A DNA stretch of 64,000 nt from Candidatus Tisiphia endosymbiont of Dioctria linearis (GTDB lineage: Bacteria; Pseudomonadota; Alphaproteobacteria; Rickettsiales; Rickettsiaceae): contig NZ_OZ032156.1 of assembly GCF_964026545.1 (NCBI RefSeq), positions 1,240,001 to 1,304,000 on the forward strand, given 5' to 3'. Shown here piece after piece: positions 1 to 8,917 of the stretch. Each line of letters starts with the position of its first letter. The stretch's first letter is position 1. The notes below the pieces were generated by a model that saw only the letters and a list, made by a program, of their open reading frames with translations, searched no databases and was not told the DNA's origin. Position numbers and translations under genes: made by a program.

Positions 1-979
1 TATTTCAATTGATGTTAATTCAGGAAAAGCAACTTCTGAAAGAAATATTGAAGAAACGGCATTAAAGACCAACTTGGAAGCTGCCAGAGAAATTGCTCGG
101 CAGATTAAATTAAGAGATTTATCAGGCTTAGTAGTTATTGATTTTATCGATATGTATGATGCTAGAAATCGTAGAATTATTGAGAGATCTTTTAAGGAAT
201 TTCTAAGTCGAGATCGGGCAAGAATTCAAACTGCTAATATTAGCCAATTTGGTTTGCTTGAGATGTCTCGGCAAAGATTAAGACCATCATTTTTGGAATT
301 GAATTCATCGATTTGTTCATATTGTAATGGCAAAGGGCTTGTTAGAGCAGATGAGTCAAATGCTATGTTAATTTTACGTACGATAGAGAATGAAATTTTT
401 AATGAAAATATCGATCTAGTAAATGTTTTTGCTAATATTCATTCAGTCGTCTATTTACTGAATAATAAGCGTTCAGAAATATCTCTAATTGAAGAAAAAT
501 ATAATTTAAAGTTAAGATTTCACGTTGATCCATCTGCCACTTCTGATAATTATTCAATTGAAAAAATAAAATTGCCAAAAAAATCTAGCCATGCTGGGGC
601 TACTAGTAAACCATTAATTCAAAATCAGTCCTCTAATTATCAAGAAGAAAAGAATAATAAAGACTCTTCTCATCCTAATAAGAAGAAGCAAAAATGGAAA
701 ACATCTGATAAGTTAGAAACTAGCAGTGAATTAAATAAAAATGTAGAAGTAACAATTGATAAGGAGGAAGTTAATTCTAGTCAAGAAACTGATAAGGCAT
801 TAGTGGTAACTGAGTTGGACAATGAAAATGTTGTTGATACCATTAAGTCAAATCGTAAATATATTGATAAGAAATCAAGTTATACTCGTCCCCCTAGAGG
901 GCGTAACTATAATAAAAACAAAGTGGCTGATAATGGGCAATCTCAGGAATTAGCTAAACAGGAGGGGGGTAATAGTTGA
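1..979 (+). CDS. rne: Ribonuclease E/G, C-terminal part (5' end outside window)
   Basis: The frame is open from position 2 and enters with SIDVNSGKAT...ERNIEETALKTNLEAA, the conserved catalytic-core segment of RNase E/G family endoribonucleases, followed by LVVIDFIDM. A Zn-link-like pair of cysteines (CSYCNGKG) lies near window residue 106. The last ~140 residues are Lys/Asn/Ser-rich and low in complexity, as expected for the RNA- or protein-binding tail of RNase E. The family degrades mRNA and processes rRNA at the inner membrane. About 326 residues are visible and the start lies upstream. The stop codon overlaps the start of lptE, so the two are probably co-transcribed. E versus G cannot be fully settled, but the tail favours E. 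Confidence 0.9.
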   Translation, partial: ISIDVNSGKATSERNIEETALKTNLEAAREIARQIKLRDLSGLVVIDFIDMYDARNRRIIERSFKEFLSRDRARIQTANISQFGLLEMSRQRLRPSFLELNSSICSYCNGKGLVRADESNAMLILRTIENEIFNENIDLVNVFANIHSVVYLLNNKRSEISLIEEKYNLKLRFHVDPSATSDNYSIEKIKLPKKSSHAGATSKPLIQNQSSNYQEEKNNKDSSHPNKKKQKWKTSDKLETSSELNKNVEVTIDKEEVNSSQETDKALVVTELDNENVVDTIKSNRKYIDKKSSYTRPPRGRNYNKNKVADNGQSQELAKQEGGNS

Positions 980-1521
980 TAAAGAGTAGCTTTAGTTTAT
1001 TAGTAATCGTCACTTACTTGTTTTTATGTACCTCTTGTAGTTTAAGACCTGTATATAGTAATAAATATAGTTTACAAGAATTAAGCCAATTAAGTGCTAT
1101 TGAAGTTGAGCCAATAGACTCTATTGCTGGGGCAGAATTTTGTTACTATTTGTCTAGTATTCTACCAAAATATACAACATCAACAATAAAGTATTTATTA
1201 AAGGTAAATTTTACTAACAAAATTTTACCGCTTATTATTCAAAAAAATTCTGATGTGTTAAGAGAAACAGTAAGCCAAACTATTCAATATAGGTTAGTTG
1301 ATATTGTGACTAATCAACATCTTACCTCAGGAACATTCCGTCATGTGACCTCTTATAGTACAGCTTCTTCACCTTATCATAGTTATGTAGATAATGATAA
1401 GGCATTGGAAGACCTTACAAAACAAGGAGCGAATGAGATACTGGAAAGATTAATTTTATATTTTAAACAAAACAGCATTAAGGATGAAGTTTTACCTATC
1501 ACAAATTATTCAGCTACTTGA
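976..1521 (+). CDS. lptE: LPS-assembly lipoprotein LptE
   Basis: This is a 181-residue protein with a TTG start overlapping the rne stop by 4 bp, preceded by a strong AGGAGGGG ribosome site. The N-terminus is a lipoprotein signal ending at a lipobox-like CTSC, followed at once by LRPVYS, the 'C-x-x-R-P-L/V-Y' signature of alphaproteobacterial LptE. LptE plugs the LptD translocon that places LPS in the outer membrane. The gene overlaps the next gene, holA, by 38 bp, the same order as lptE-holA in many proteobacteria, which supports the call. Confidence 0.85.
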   Translation: MIKSSFSLLVIVTYLFLCTSCSLRPVYSNKYSLQELSQLSAIEVEPIDSIAGAEFCYYLSSILPKYTTSTIKYLLKVNFTNKILPLIIQKNSDVLRETVSQTIQYRLVDIVTNQHLTSGTFRHVTSYSTASSPYHSYVDNDKALEDLTKQGANEILERLILYFKQNSIKDEVLPITNYSAT

Positions 1522-2491
1522 TAAGGTGGAAAATGGACAAATTAAGGCTCTGTTACTTTATGGTCCAGATAAGGGGTATATAGATAAAGTTTGTAAAGCC
1601 TTAGTAAAGAAATTTGATTTACTAAAAACCTCTATAGAATATTCAGAGATTAAATCTCGGTCGCTTGAAACTTTAGTGAATACCCAAAATTTCTTTATGC
1701 AAAAACAATTGATTGCTGTAAGATCAGTTGGAGAATCTATAGATAAATCTTTAAAACTTGCTCTTAGTAAAGATTCAGTACATTTCTTAGTGTTTATTGC
1801 TGATGAATTATCGACTGCTTCTAGTACACGTAAATTCTTTGAAACTGAAACTTATTTGGCTTCTCTAGCTTGTTATCATGATGATGAACAAAAAATTGCT
1901 AAGATAATTTTGCATAAATGTAATAGCGTTGGTAAGGTCATAAAAGAAGATGCTGTTAAATATTTAACAGCTCATCTAAAAGGTGATCACCAAATGTTAG
2001 TTAGTGAAATTGATAAATTAGTATATTTTACATTTGATAAAGAGCAAATTACTTTAGATGATGCACGGCAGGTAGTTAGTGATGATTTTATGGGAAATGG
2101 GGATAATTTATGTGCTTATTTTTCCTCAAAAGATGCTGATAATTTTTTACAAGAATTCAATAAATTAAAACAACAAAATATTAATGAAGTGCTAATTATC
2201 AGAGCATTAATCAGATATTATCTAAATTTATACACCGTATTGAGTAAATTAGAAACAGGTGTTGATATAGATGTAGCGGTAAAATCACTATCTCCACCAA
2301 TTTTTTATAAATATGTGGCAAGTTTTAAAAAAGCTGTAAATAAGCTTAAATTAGAGGATTGCATTAAGGCATTGAAACATTTGCAGCAAGCAGAAATTGA
2401 TTACAAACTAAATCCAGCTGGTTTTGATATATATCAACAAATTTATGTTAAAATACATTTTAATATAAGCAAACAAGAGGAAATATTATGA
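1484..2491 (+). CDS. holA: DNA polymerase III subunit delta (clamp loader)
   Basis: A 335-residue protein starting MKFYLSQIIQLLDK with a LLYGPDKGYID stretch (the degenerate nucleotide-binding-like loop of delta) and a C-terminal helical region containing the LQQAEIDYKLNP motif typical of HolA. Delta opens the beta sliding clamp in the clamp-loader complex. Length fits the family (about 330-345). It overlaps lptE at its 5' end and the next lipoprotein gene by 4 bp (ATGA) at its 3' end, indicating a single operon rne-lptE-holA-TPR protein. Confidence 0.88.
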   Translation: MKFYLSQIIQLLDKVENGQIKALLLYGPDKGYIDKVCKALVKKFDLLKTSIEYSEIKSRSLETLVNTQNFFMQKQLIAVRSVGESIDKSLKLALSKDSVHFLVFIADELSTASSTRKFFETETYLASLACYHDDEQKIAKIILHKCNSVGKVIKEDAVKYLTAHLKGDHQMLVSEIDKLVYFTFDKEQITLDDARQVVSDDFMGNGDNLCAYFSSKDADNFLQEFNKLKQQNINEVLIIRALIRYYLNLYTVLSKLETGVDIDVAVKSLSPPIFYKYVASFKKAVNKLKLEDCIKALKHLQQAEIDYKLNPAGFDIYQQIYVKIHFNISKQEEIL

Positions 2492-3105
2492 AAATGATTA
2501 ATATAAAACAACTAATAATTTTTATTGGTTTAGTGTTAATAACATTTAGTGGGTGTGCTAACCGTAATAAAATAGTTACCAGTAGTCTTGATGGCTGTGT
2601 ACATTGGGAAAAAGGGTATAATTTAGCAGAGGAAGGTAAGTTGGAAGAGGCAATTAAGGAGTATGATTTGGCAATAAAATATCAACCTGAGAATCCTGTT
2701 AATTATTATAATAAAGCTATCGCTTTGGTAGGCTTAAACAAATGGCAAGAGGCAATTAAAGAGTATGATTTAGCAATTAAATATCAACCTGAAATATTTA
2801 TGTCTCACTCTAATAGAGCTCGAGTTTTAATGCATTTAGGTAAATGGCAGGAAGCAATTAAGGAATGTGATTTAGCAATTAAATATAATCCTGATAATGC
2901 TAAACTTAATGCTATACTTTACTGTGCTAAAGGTTCAATTTTGCTGCTGTCACATAAATTACCAGAGGCAATTACAGAATTTGATAAGGCAATTAAACAT
3001 GACCCTAATTATGCTTCAGCTTATAAGTTGAAAGATACTGCTTTGATAGAATTAGACAGGCAAAAAGCAAGAAGCAAAGAGGCCTTGACAAATCAGATCT
3101 TTTAA
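2488..3105 (+). CDS. TPR-repeat lipoprotein
   Basis: A 205-residue protein with a lipoprotein signal peptide (hydrophobic stretch ending FSGC near residue 22) followed by about four tetratricopeptide repeats with the recurring pattern 'KWQEAIKEYDLAIKYQPE'. The repeats are very alike, suggesting recent internal duplication. TPR lipoproteins act as periplasmic scaffolds; no specific partner can be read from the sequence. It is the last gene of the operon (4-bp overlap with holA). Confidence 0.75.
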   Translation: MKMINIKQLIIFIGLVLITFSGCANRNKIVTSSLDGCVHWEKGYNLAEEGKLEEAIKEYDLAIKYQPENPVNYYNKAIALVGLNKWQEAIKEYDLAIKYQPEIFMSHSNRARVLMHLGKWQEAIKECDLAIKYNPDNAKLNAILYCAKGSILLLSHKLPEAITEFDKAIKHDPNYASAYKLKDTALIELDRQKARSKEALTNQIF

Positions 3106-3502
3106 GAGTAGGAGAGTCTTTAAAGACTAAAAAGAACTGAATTATCAGTGTTAAGTGAAGTATCTAACTCTTTATTAGAAATTTTAAAATTTTTAGGTAC
3201 TAATTTAGACCAAAGAGTAATATTACTATTTCTTTTGAGCTAAGATTCTCTCTTCATGCCATCTGAGATTAGGCACATTAACTTTCATAATCTATCCTAT
3301 ATTTGTTATTTTAACACATTTATGATATTTTATTGTATAAGTCAAGCGGATTTATATCAAAAAGGATAATTTTTATTAATTTTATGTAAAATATTGGATT
3401 TTTATGCAATTAAAACATTTTTTTACTTAGTGGCAGAAATTTTTGTGATATATTGCTTGAAAATAGTAAAAGGTAATAGACTATAGCTAACCGGTTAAGG
3501 CT
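3106..3502. other. Intergenic region, no supported gene
   Basis: About 400 bp of very AT-rich DNA after the TPR lipoprotein. A 20-codon minus-strand frame starting at 3288 (begins MKVNVPNLRW) ends in a double stop and could be the decayed start of a lost gene; I cannot identify it. The rest shows nothing recognisable. Two palindromic elements follow. Confidence 0.4.
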
Positions 3503-3650
3503 CTAGGAGGCTGCCTGCAATAACTAAAGTAATTCTATATTTGGCTCTTTTTAGCTGTGAATAAACATGATTTTCTTGAAAAATCATATTTATTCTCGCC
3601 GAAAAATAGCTCAAAATATAATTAATTAGTTATCGTAGGCAGCCTCCTAG
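3503..3650. repeat. MITE-like palindromic element, 'ggaggctgcct' type
   Basis: About 148 bp bounded by inverted ends: ctaggaggctgcctgc on the left and gtaggcagcctcctag on the right, extended by a TAACTA/TAGTTA step. Single ends of the same element occur at about 14223 (gtaggcagcctcctaa) and 18680 (gtaggcagcctcct), so it is a dispersed family here. There is no coding potential. Its right end abuts or overlaps by 3 bp the next element. Confidence 0.7.
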
Positions 3651-3810
3651 GCTCTGTGAACAAAATTTTAATTGTTTAGATTTTGAGTGTTTTTAAGCGA
3701 AAATTAATAAGATTTTTGCCGGAATAGTTAGTTCTATTTCAAAAAAATCTTATAATTTGCAGCTAAAAAGAGTCGAAATCTAGTAATTTAAATTTTGTTC
3801 ACAGAGCCTA
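3648..3810. repeat. MITE-like element, 'ggctctgtgaacaaaatt' type, copy 1
   Basis: A 163-bp element with perfect ~20-bp terminal inverted repeats (TAGGCTCTGTGAACAAAATT and its complement). A nearly identical full copy lies at 19256-19418, and single ends occur at 7461-7480 and about 13970. There is no transposase inside, so it would need to be mobilised in trans by a related insertion sequence. Confidence 0.8.
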
Positions 3811-3895
3811 GATAGCTTTTCCGTTACTGTTGCGATAGGTGTTAACTTAAAGAAAGAATGGTGTAAAAGATGAGAATTTTAGTTGTGGTAAAGTT

Positions 3896-5104
3896 ATGGT
3901 TAATATAGCTGAAACAGCAATAAGATTTGAAAAATTATTAAGCAATATAGGAGAAGGTTCTAATATTAAAGAATTATTGACAAAGCATAATAATCATCTT
4001 TTAGAATTTATTGAACAACCTGATTCTGTTGAGAAGATAAGTGAATTTTCTTTGGTTAAGTCTATTATTGATGGTAAAGATACCGAGCATATACAAAAAA
4101 TTAATCGAATATTAGAAAGTAAAGATAAATCATTTCGAGTAAGATCTAATGGTCAAATTATTGGTCTTGGTAAATATGAAGCACTTGATATTGGGTGGGC
4201 AGAATCTATAATTACTTTTCTAAAAAATATAGATGATCCTGCTCTTTTTAGAGAATCCCCAGCAATAATACCAATGTCAGAAGAAGCTACAATAAGCATT
4301 TTTGGTGATTTTGGTACTGGAGATTGGGATGGTAGTACAGTTGCTTCAACTATTTCTAAAAATATTAAAAATCTTAATCCATGCTATTCTATACATTTAG
4401 GAGATGTTTATTACGCAGGAACTGCTAGAGAATCAAGAGACAAATTACTATCACTATGGCCAATTGGCACGAAAGGTAATTTCACACTTAATTCTAATCA
4501 TGAAATGTTTGATGGAGCAAGAGGATATTTTAATACTACTTTAGATAATAAAATCTTTGAACAACAACAAAATAGTTACTTTGCTTTAGAAAATAACTAT
4601 TGGGTTATTGTTGGTCTTGATTCTGCGTATTTTTCCGATAAAAAGACTTTTTACATGGAGGGAAGATTAAATGACAGTCAAATATTATTTTTAAAGCAAA
4701 TTGCTGTTAAAAATAAGAGAACTATCGTTTTAACTCACCACTTTGTTTTTGATTATGTTAATAATGATACAATGCCTATCTGGAATCAAGTTAAGGATGC
4801 TTTAGGTAATAATCTAAAATATTGGTATTATGGGCATCTGCATTGTGCTGCAGTTTATCAAGATATTGATAATGTAAAAGTGCGTTTGTCGGGACATGCA
4901 GCAATTCCTTATGGCAATGCTGCAGCTTATGCTGCTAATAGTAAAGTGATTTGGTATGAGAATACTCCAGTACAGAATGACGATATAAGGGTACAAAATG
5001 GTTTTTGTCTTTTGAAGTTAAATAATGAAAATATAATTGAAGAATTTTATGGAGAGGATGGAAAAGTTCATTATTCGTCAATAACCTGCATTCAGGACAA
5101 TTAA
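3896..5104 (+). CDS. Calcineurin-like (purple acid phosphatase-type) metallophosphoesterase
   Basis: A 402-residue protein. From about residue 133 it shows the metal-binding blocks of the superfamily in order: GDFGTGD, HLGDVYYAG, NSNHE (in place of GNHE), VLTHH and YGHLHCA. The first ~125 residues are a helical region I do not recognise. The pattern GD-x-G...GDVYY...NHE...H-x-H fits purple-acid-phosphatase-like enzymes, which hydrolyse phosphomonoesters with a dinuclear metal centre. No signal peptide is apparent, so it is probably cytosolic. It stands alone between a repeat cluster and hemB. The substrate is unknown. Confidence 0.75.
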   Translation: MVNIAETAIRFEKLLSNIGEGSNIKELLTKHNNHLLEFIEQPDSVEKISEFSLVKSIIDGKDTEHIQKINRILESKDKSFRVRSNGQIIGLGKYEALDIGWAESIITFLKNIDDPALFRESPAIIPMSEEATISIFGDFGTGDWDGSTVASTISKNIKNLNPCYSIHLGDVYYAGTARESRDKLLSLWPIGTKGNFTLNSNHEMFDGARGYFNTTLDNKIFEQQQNSYFALENNYWVIVGLDSAYFSDKKTFYMEGRLNDSQILFLKQIAVKNKRTIVLTHHFVFDYVNNDTMPIWNQVKDALGNNLKYWYYGHLHCAAVYQDIDNVKVRLSGHAAIPYGNAAAYAANSKVIWYENTPVQNDDIRVQNGFCLLKLNNENIIEEFYGEDGKVHYSSITCIQDN

Positions 5105-5146
5105 AGTTATCTTGAATTTGTGTATTAAACTTAAAAAATTGGAAAT

Positions 5147-6151
5147 ATGATGTATCCAACAGTAAGATTAAGAAGAAATAGAAAAACTCGGTGGTTACGA
5201 GAATTAGTGGCAGAGAATAGGCTTAGCGTTAATGATTTGGTGCTAGCATTATTTGTTGTTGAAGGGGAAAACCAACGTCAGGAGATTAGCACCATGCCTG
5301 GTATATATAGGTTGTCTATTGATCAAGTAGTATTGACGGCTAGGCAGGCTTATGAGAATGGCATAAATGCCATAATACTTTTTCCCTGTATAGAGGCAAA
5401 GTTAAAAAGTGACAATGCGGATGAAGCGTATAATCTAGATAATTTAATGTGTAGGACTATCCGAAGTATCAAAAAGGCTAACATTGATATTGGTGTAATA
5501 TGTGATGTTGCACTGGATCCTTATACTACGCATGGTCATGATGGTATTTTACATAATGGTGATGTAGATAATGATAAGACGGTTGAAGCTTTGTGTAAAC
5601 AAGCTTTAGTTTTAGCAACGGCTGGGGTAGACATCGTAGCCCCATCTGATATGATGGATGGTAGGATTATGGCAATACGTCAAATGCTAGATTCAGAAGG
5701 TTTTATTAATGTTAATATACTATCTTATGCCGCAAAATATGCTTCAAATTTTTATTCGCCATTCAGAGATGCGGTGAGCAGTAATAAGGCAATTTATCTA
5801 GATAAAGCGACCTATCAGATGGATGTACGCAATAGCAGAGAGGCTATGTTAGAGATAGAACATGATCTGGCTGAAGGGGCGGATATGATTATGATTAAAC
5901 CTGGTATGATGTTTTTGGATATCATAGCTCAGGCGGCAAATAGCTTTAATACTAATATATTTGCCTATCAGGTCAGCGGCGAATATGCTATGTTGAGACT
6001 TGCTGCGGATGCCAATGCCTTAAATTGGCAAGCAGCTTTGATAGAATCGTTATTATGTTTTAAGCGTGCTGGGGCTAGTAACATTGTTACTTACGCAGCA
6101 TTGGAAGTAGCACAAATATTGAATAGACAATCTATCAATATTATAAAATAA
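5147..6151 (+). CDS. hemB: Delta-aminolevulinic acid dehydratase (porphobilinogen synthase)
   Basis: A 334-residue protein covering the full HemB fold: [15 protein letters not shown] at the start, [41 protein letters not shown], the two active-site lysine segments ([10 protein letters not shown] and [10 protein letters not shown]) and [10 protein letters not shown]. It condenses two 5-aminolevulinates to porphobilinogen in haem synthesis. The window also holds haem-handling genes ccmD/ccmE just downstream. Two adjacent ATG codons (5147 and 5150) could serve as start; the difference is one residue. Confidence 0.95.
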   Translation: MMYPTVRLRRNRKTRWLRELVAENRLSVNDLVLALFVVEGENQRQEISTMPGIYRLSIDQVVLTARQAYENGINAIILFPCIEAKLKSDNADEAYNLDNLMCRTIRSIKKANIDIGVICDVALDPYTTHGHDGILHNGDVDNDKTVEALCKQALVLATAGVDIVAPSDMMDGRIMAIRQMLDSEGFINVNILSYAAKYASNFYSPFRDAVSSNKAIYLDKATYQMDVRNSREAMLEIEHDLAEGADMIMIKPGMMFLDIIAQAANSFNTNIFAYQVSGEYAMLRLAADANALNWQAALIESLLCFKRAGASNIVTYAALEVAQILNRQSINIIK

Positions 6152-6171
6152 GTAACATAAAGAAGAATATA

Positions 6172-6813
6172 ATGCAAAAGAAACGTCAGTCTAATATTAT
6201 CATAGGAATTATTATAGCAGTGGGGTTATTGATAACTATTGTGTCATTTTATCTGTGGTTATCCTTTGATACACCGCAGAAGCCTCTTGCTGGTAGAGGA
6301 GGGGGGTATAATGATGATGTGCAAATTGGCGGAAAGTTTGAGCTAACTGATCAAGATGGTAATATTTTCAATAGTGATAGTTTGAAAGGAAAATTGAGTT
6401 TAATTTATTTTGGTTTCACTTATTGCCCTGATATTTGTCCTACTTCTTTGCAAAAGATAATGGAGGTCATTAATACTCTTGATAAATATAAAATTGATGT
6501 TGAATTTGTTTTTATTACTATCGATCCCAAACGTGATACTTCGGTTGTCCTTAAGGAATATTTAAAGCATTTTAATTCTAAATTTATTGGTTTAACAGGT
6601 AACGAACAACAGATTAAAGAAGTGGCTGATAAGTTTAAGGTGTATTATGCTAAAATAGATACTAATAGTGAAGATTATATGTTAGATCATTCGTCTTTTG
6701 TTTATCTGATGGATAGACAAGGGAAATATGTAAAGCATTTTTACTTAGATAGTTCAGCTCAAGAGATTATAGAATTTATTAGAATAATGGAACAAAATCA
6801 AAAAAGATATTAA
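6172..6813 (+). CDS. SCO1/SenC family copper chaperone
   Basis: A 213-residue protein with one N-terminal membrane anchor (residues ~9-30) and a thioredoxin-like domain. The copper-binding CPDIC motif lies in [12 protein letters not shown] near residue 87, and the third ligand is the histidine of [12 protein letters not shown] proteins deliver copper to the CuA site of cytochrome c oxidase in the periplasm. It begins 20 bp after hemB and is followed within 2 bp by ccmD, so it is probably co-transcribed with both. Confidence 0.9.
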   Translation: MQKKRQSNIIIGIIIAVGLLITIVSFYLWLSFDTPQKPLAGRGGGYNDDVQIGGKFELTDQDGNIFNSDSLKGKLSLIYFGFTYCPDICPTSLQKIMEVINTLDKYKIDVEFVFITIDPKRDTSVVLKEYLKHFNSKFIGLTGNEQQIKEVADKFKVYYAKIDTNSEDYMLDHSSFVYLMDRQGKYVKHFYLDSSAQEIIEFIRIMEQNQKRY

Positions 6814-6814
6814 G

Positions 6815-6940
6815 ATGAATTATTTACTAGTTTCATACCTGTTTGCTTTCTTAGCTCTTGGCTTATTGTTAGTAACAAGTTGGCTAGGTTATAAGAAGAT
6901 TAAGGTTAGGTTAGTTAATGCAAAAAAAGGTGAAAAATAG
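6815..6940 (+). CDS. ccmD: Haem exporter protein CcmD (small membrane protein)
   Basis: A 41-residue frame beginning [19 protein letters not shown], with one transmembrane helix followed by a basic tail ([14 protein letters not shown]). This is the size, topology and genomic position of CcmD, the small subunit that releases holo-CcmE from the CcmABC complex. It starts 1 bp after the SCO1 stop and overlaps the start of ccmE by 23 bp, as ccmD commonly does. It is easy to miss because of its length. Confidence 0.75.
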   Translation: MNYLLVSYLFAFLALGLLLVTSWLGYKKIKVRLVNAKKGEK

Positions 6941-7331
6941 ATTAAAAATTATATTATTTTACCTATTATGCAGTGCTGGGGGAGTATATATGATATTATA
7001 TAATCTTGAGGATAATATAGTATTTTTTTATCCTCCATCAAAAATTAATGAGTTAAAACTTGGCAAGGAATTTAGGGTAGGGGGGTTAGTTAAAGTAGGT
7101 TCAATTAAAAAAATTACTGCCGATAAAGTGCATTTTGTCATTACCGATGATATTAAAGACCTAGAAATATCTTACCAAGGGGTTTTACCAGCTTTGTTTC
7201 GTGAGAATCAAGGAATAATAGCTGTAGGTAAACTATCAGATGACATATTTATAGCTCGTGAGTTGTTGACCAAACATGATGAGAATTATTCTCCAGCTCA
7301 GTATAGTGAGCGTTCACCGAAAAAAAGTTAA
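6918..7331 (+). CDS. ccmE: Cytochrome c-type biogenesis haem chaperone CcmE
   Basis: A 137-residue protein with an N-terminal membrane helix, then the OB-fold: [30 protein letters not shown] and the haem-binding [11 protein letters not shown], whose His is the covalent haem ligand. CcmE carries haem in the periplasm to apocytochromes c. It overlaps ccmD. The C-terminal tail (SERSPKKS) runs up to 10 bp before a palindromic repeat. Confidence 0.92.
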   Translation: MQKKVKNRLKIILFYLLCSAGGVYMILYNLEDNIVFFYPPSKINELKLGKEFRVGGLVKVGSIKKITADKVHFVITDDIKDLEISYQGVLPALFRENQGIIAVGKLSDDIFIARELLTKHDENYSPAQYSERSPKKS

Positions 7332-7340
7332 AGTACAAAA

Positions 7341-7446
7341 CGTCATTGCGAGAAGGCGTAAGCCGACGAAGCAATCCAAGTCTTAATATCTATTTGTATC
7401 CTTTTGGATTGCTTCGTCGCTACTAAAGTAGCTTCTCGCAATGACG
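7341..7446. repeat. 'cgtcattgcgag' hairpin repeat after ccmE
   Basis: A 106-bp imperfect palindrome: cgtcattgcgagaaggcg... at the left and ...cttctcgcaatgacg at the right, with gaagcaatccaa / ttggattgcttc inside. It lies directly after ccmE and could act as a transcript-stabilising or terminating hairpin. It belongs to the most abundant repeat family of the window. A single end of the 'ctctgtgaac' MITE (attttgttcacagagtcta) follows at 7461-7480. Confidence 0.8.
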
Positions 7447-7494
7447 GAGGGACTATCTAGATTTTGTTCACAGAGTCTAGAAAATAGAAAACTC

Positions 7495-7719
7495 TCAAGT
7501 AAAAATGATCTTTTTTCTTGGAGGTATATAAACAGTTCTATCTTGGTCATTTATAGTGTGGTCATGCTGCATCTTTTCCATGACACCAATAAAATAATTA
7601 CCATAAGGTATTAACTTTACTATTGTCCAACCATCCGTAATAAATTGAGTAATTTTCTCTAAGTCAGATTTATTTTCAGCGAAAGATATAATTTTCTGAG
7701 GAGGTGTTACCCTTGTCAT
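7495..7719 (-). CDS. Small conserved-looking hypothetical protein (74 aa)
   Basis: A 74-residue soluble protein, starting MTRVTPPQKIISFAEN with a good ribosome site upstream on the minus strand (AAAAAAAGAATG context). It contains the balanced hydrophobic pattern ITDGWTIVKLIPYGNYFIGVMEK, consistent with a small alpha/beta fold. I do not recognise a family with certainty; short proteins of this type are common in Rickettsia. No function is assigned. Confidence 0.5.
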   Translation of the reverse strand: MTRVTPPQKIISFAENKSDLEKITQFITDGWTIVKLIPYGNYFIGVMEKMQHDHTINDQDRTVYIPPRKKIIFT

Positions 7720-7818
7720 AACATTCTTTTTTTATTAATTTTTTTATAAAAATGCATGTTTTACCTACGACTCGCATTTAACTGTAAAAGGGGGTACGCA
7801 GGCGAATATCCCCACAGG

Positions 7819-7925
7819 TATAGTCAATTGATGAGAAATTGGTGACGTCGTTACTCGTCGCTCGCCTATTCCATATAGGCTTCGCTCCATCGCTCCTAGC
7901 ACCAAATTCTCCTGAATTAACTATA
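7819..7925. repeat. Palindromic element, 'tatagtcaattgatgagaa' type, copy 1 (intergenic)
   Basis: A 107-bp element with ends tatagtcaattgatgagaa and ctcctgaattaactata (near-complementary) and an inner tcgctcgcctat... segment. A close copy lies in frame inside the phosphohexomutase gene at 20419-20525. This intergenic copy sits just upstream of the lpxL stop codon. The flanking DNA 7720-7818 and 7926-7984 shows no gene. Confidence 0.75.
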
Positions 7926-7984
7926 TATTTGCGGTATCAATCATTCAAAGCAGGAGAGTATACATATTTATTAAGTAATTGCAA

Positions 7985-8917
7985 TTACTTAATCTTTGAA
8001 TGTTTATTATTATTCTTCTTCCACCTATTATGAAACCAGAACCATTGACCTGGGTTTTCTTTAACCCAATTACCTAAAATTTGGTTAATAGTAACCATTA
8101 TGTTATAACAATCTGCTTGATTATTATTAGTTTTTTGTAATTCTATTGGCGGATGAATAATAACTTTAAAATAACTGCTATTACTATTAGTGCGAACCAC
8201 TTGTAATGGTATAATTGGGTAGCTGAACTGTAAGGCAATTTTGGCAATTGCTTGAGCAGTCATGGCGGGCTGTCCTAATAATGGCACTTCAATGCCATTA
8301 TTCATTTTTTGATCTACCAGCATGGCAATGGAATATCCTGATTTGATAGCAGATATTAGCTCTCTTGCACCTTGTGCTCCTTTGGGAATTAGCTTTATAT
8401 CATTACTTATACGTGTATCGTTAATTAGTTTGTCAACATAAGGATTATTTAATTTGCGGTAGATAATAGCAAATTTATGATAAAATTTATTGCTAATTTT
8501 AAGAGCAAAATCCCAATTAGCAAAATGTCCGGTAAAGAATAAGAATGGTTGCTGTGATTTCTGGAATTCTATTATATTCTCAAGACCACTTATCTCTATT
8601 CGTCTAGATAATTCTTCCTCTGACATCTTATTAACATATGGAAATTCTCCTATAAAACTGCCAAAATTCTCCCATACTTGATTAACGATTGCTTGAGAAT
8701 TTATAGACCCTTCATTTGTGTATAGATTATTGCCAAGAATATTTTGAATATTTTCTTTTGCAACTTTATTGACTGGTAACAAAGGGGCTATTTTCCTTGC
8801 TAAATATCGACAAATATTTACAGATTTGTCAATACCCAATGCTCCTAGTATCTTTACTATTATTAAAACAAGAAAATACTCTAGTAGGTATTTAATATTA
8901 TTAAATAATTTTTTCAT
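7985..8917 (-). CDS. lpxL: Lipid A biosynthesis acyltransferase (LpxL/HtrB family)
   Basis: A 310-residue protein with an N-terminal hydrophobic anchor and the LABLAT-fold active-site motif HxxxxD in FFTGHFANWD (about residue 131). Further conserved segments are IYRKLNNPYVDKLI, IPKGAQGARELI, AMLVDQKMNNGIEVPLLG and ENPGQWFWFHNRW. It adds a secondary acyl chain to Kdo2-lipid IVA at the inner membrane. The start overlaps the lpxK stop by 17 bp, giving an lpxK-lpxL operon on the minus strand. L versus M type cannot be resolved by eye. Confidence 0.88.
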   Translation of the reverse strand: MKKLFNNIKYLLEYFLVLIIVKILGALGIDKSVNICRYLARKIAPLLPVNKVAKENIQNILGNNLYTNEGSINSQAIVNQVWENFGSFIGEFPYVNKMSEEELSRRIEISGLENIIEFQKSQQPFLFFTGHFANWDFALKISNKFYHKFAIIYRKLNNPYVDKLINDTRISNDIKLIPKGAQGARELISAIKSGYSIAMLVDQKMNNGIEVPLLGQPAMTAQAIAKIALQFSYPIIPLQVVRTNSNSSYFKVIIHPPIELQKTNNNQADCYNIMVTINQILGNWVKENPGQWFWFHNRWKKNNNKHSKIK

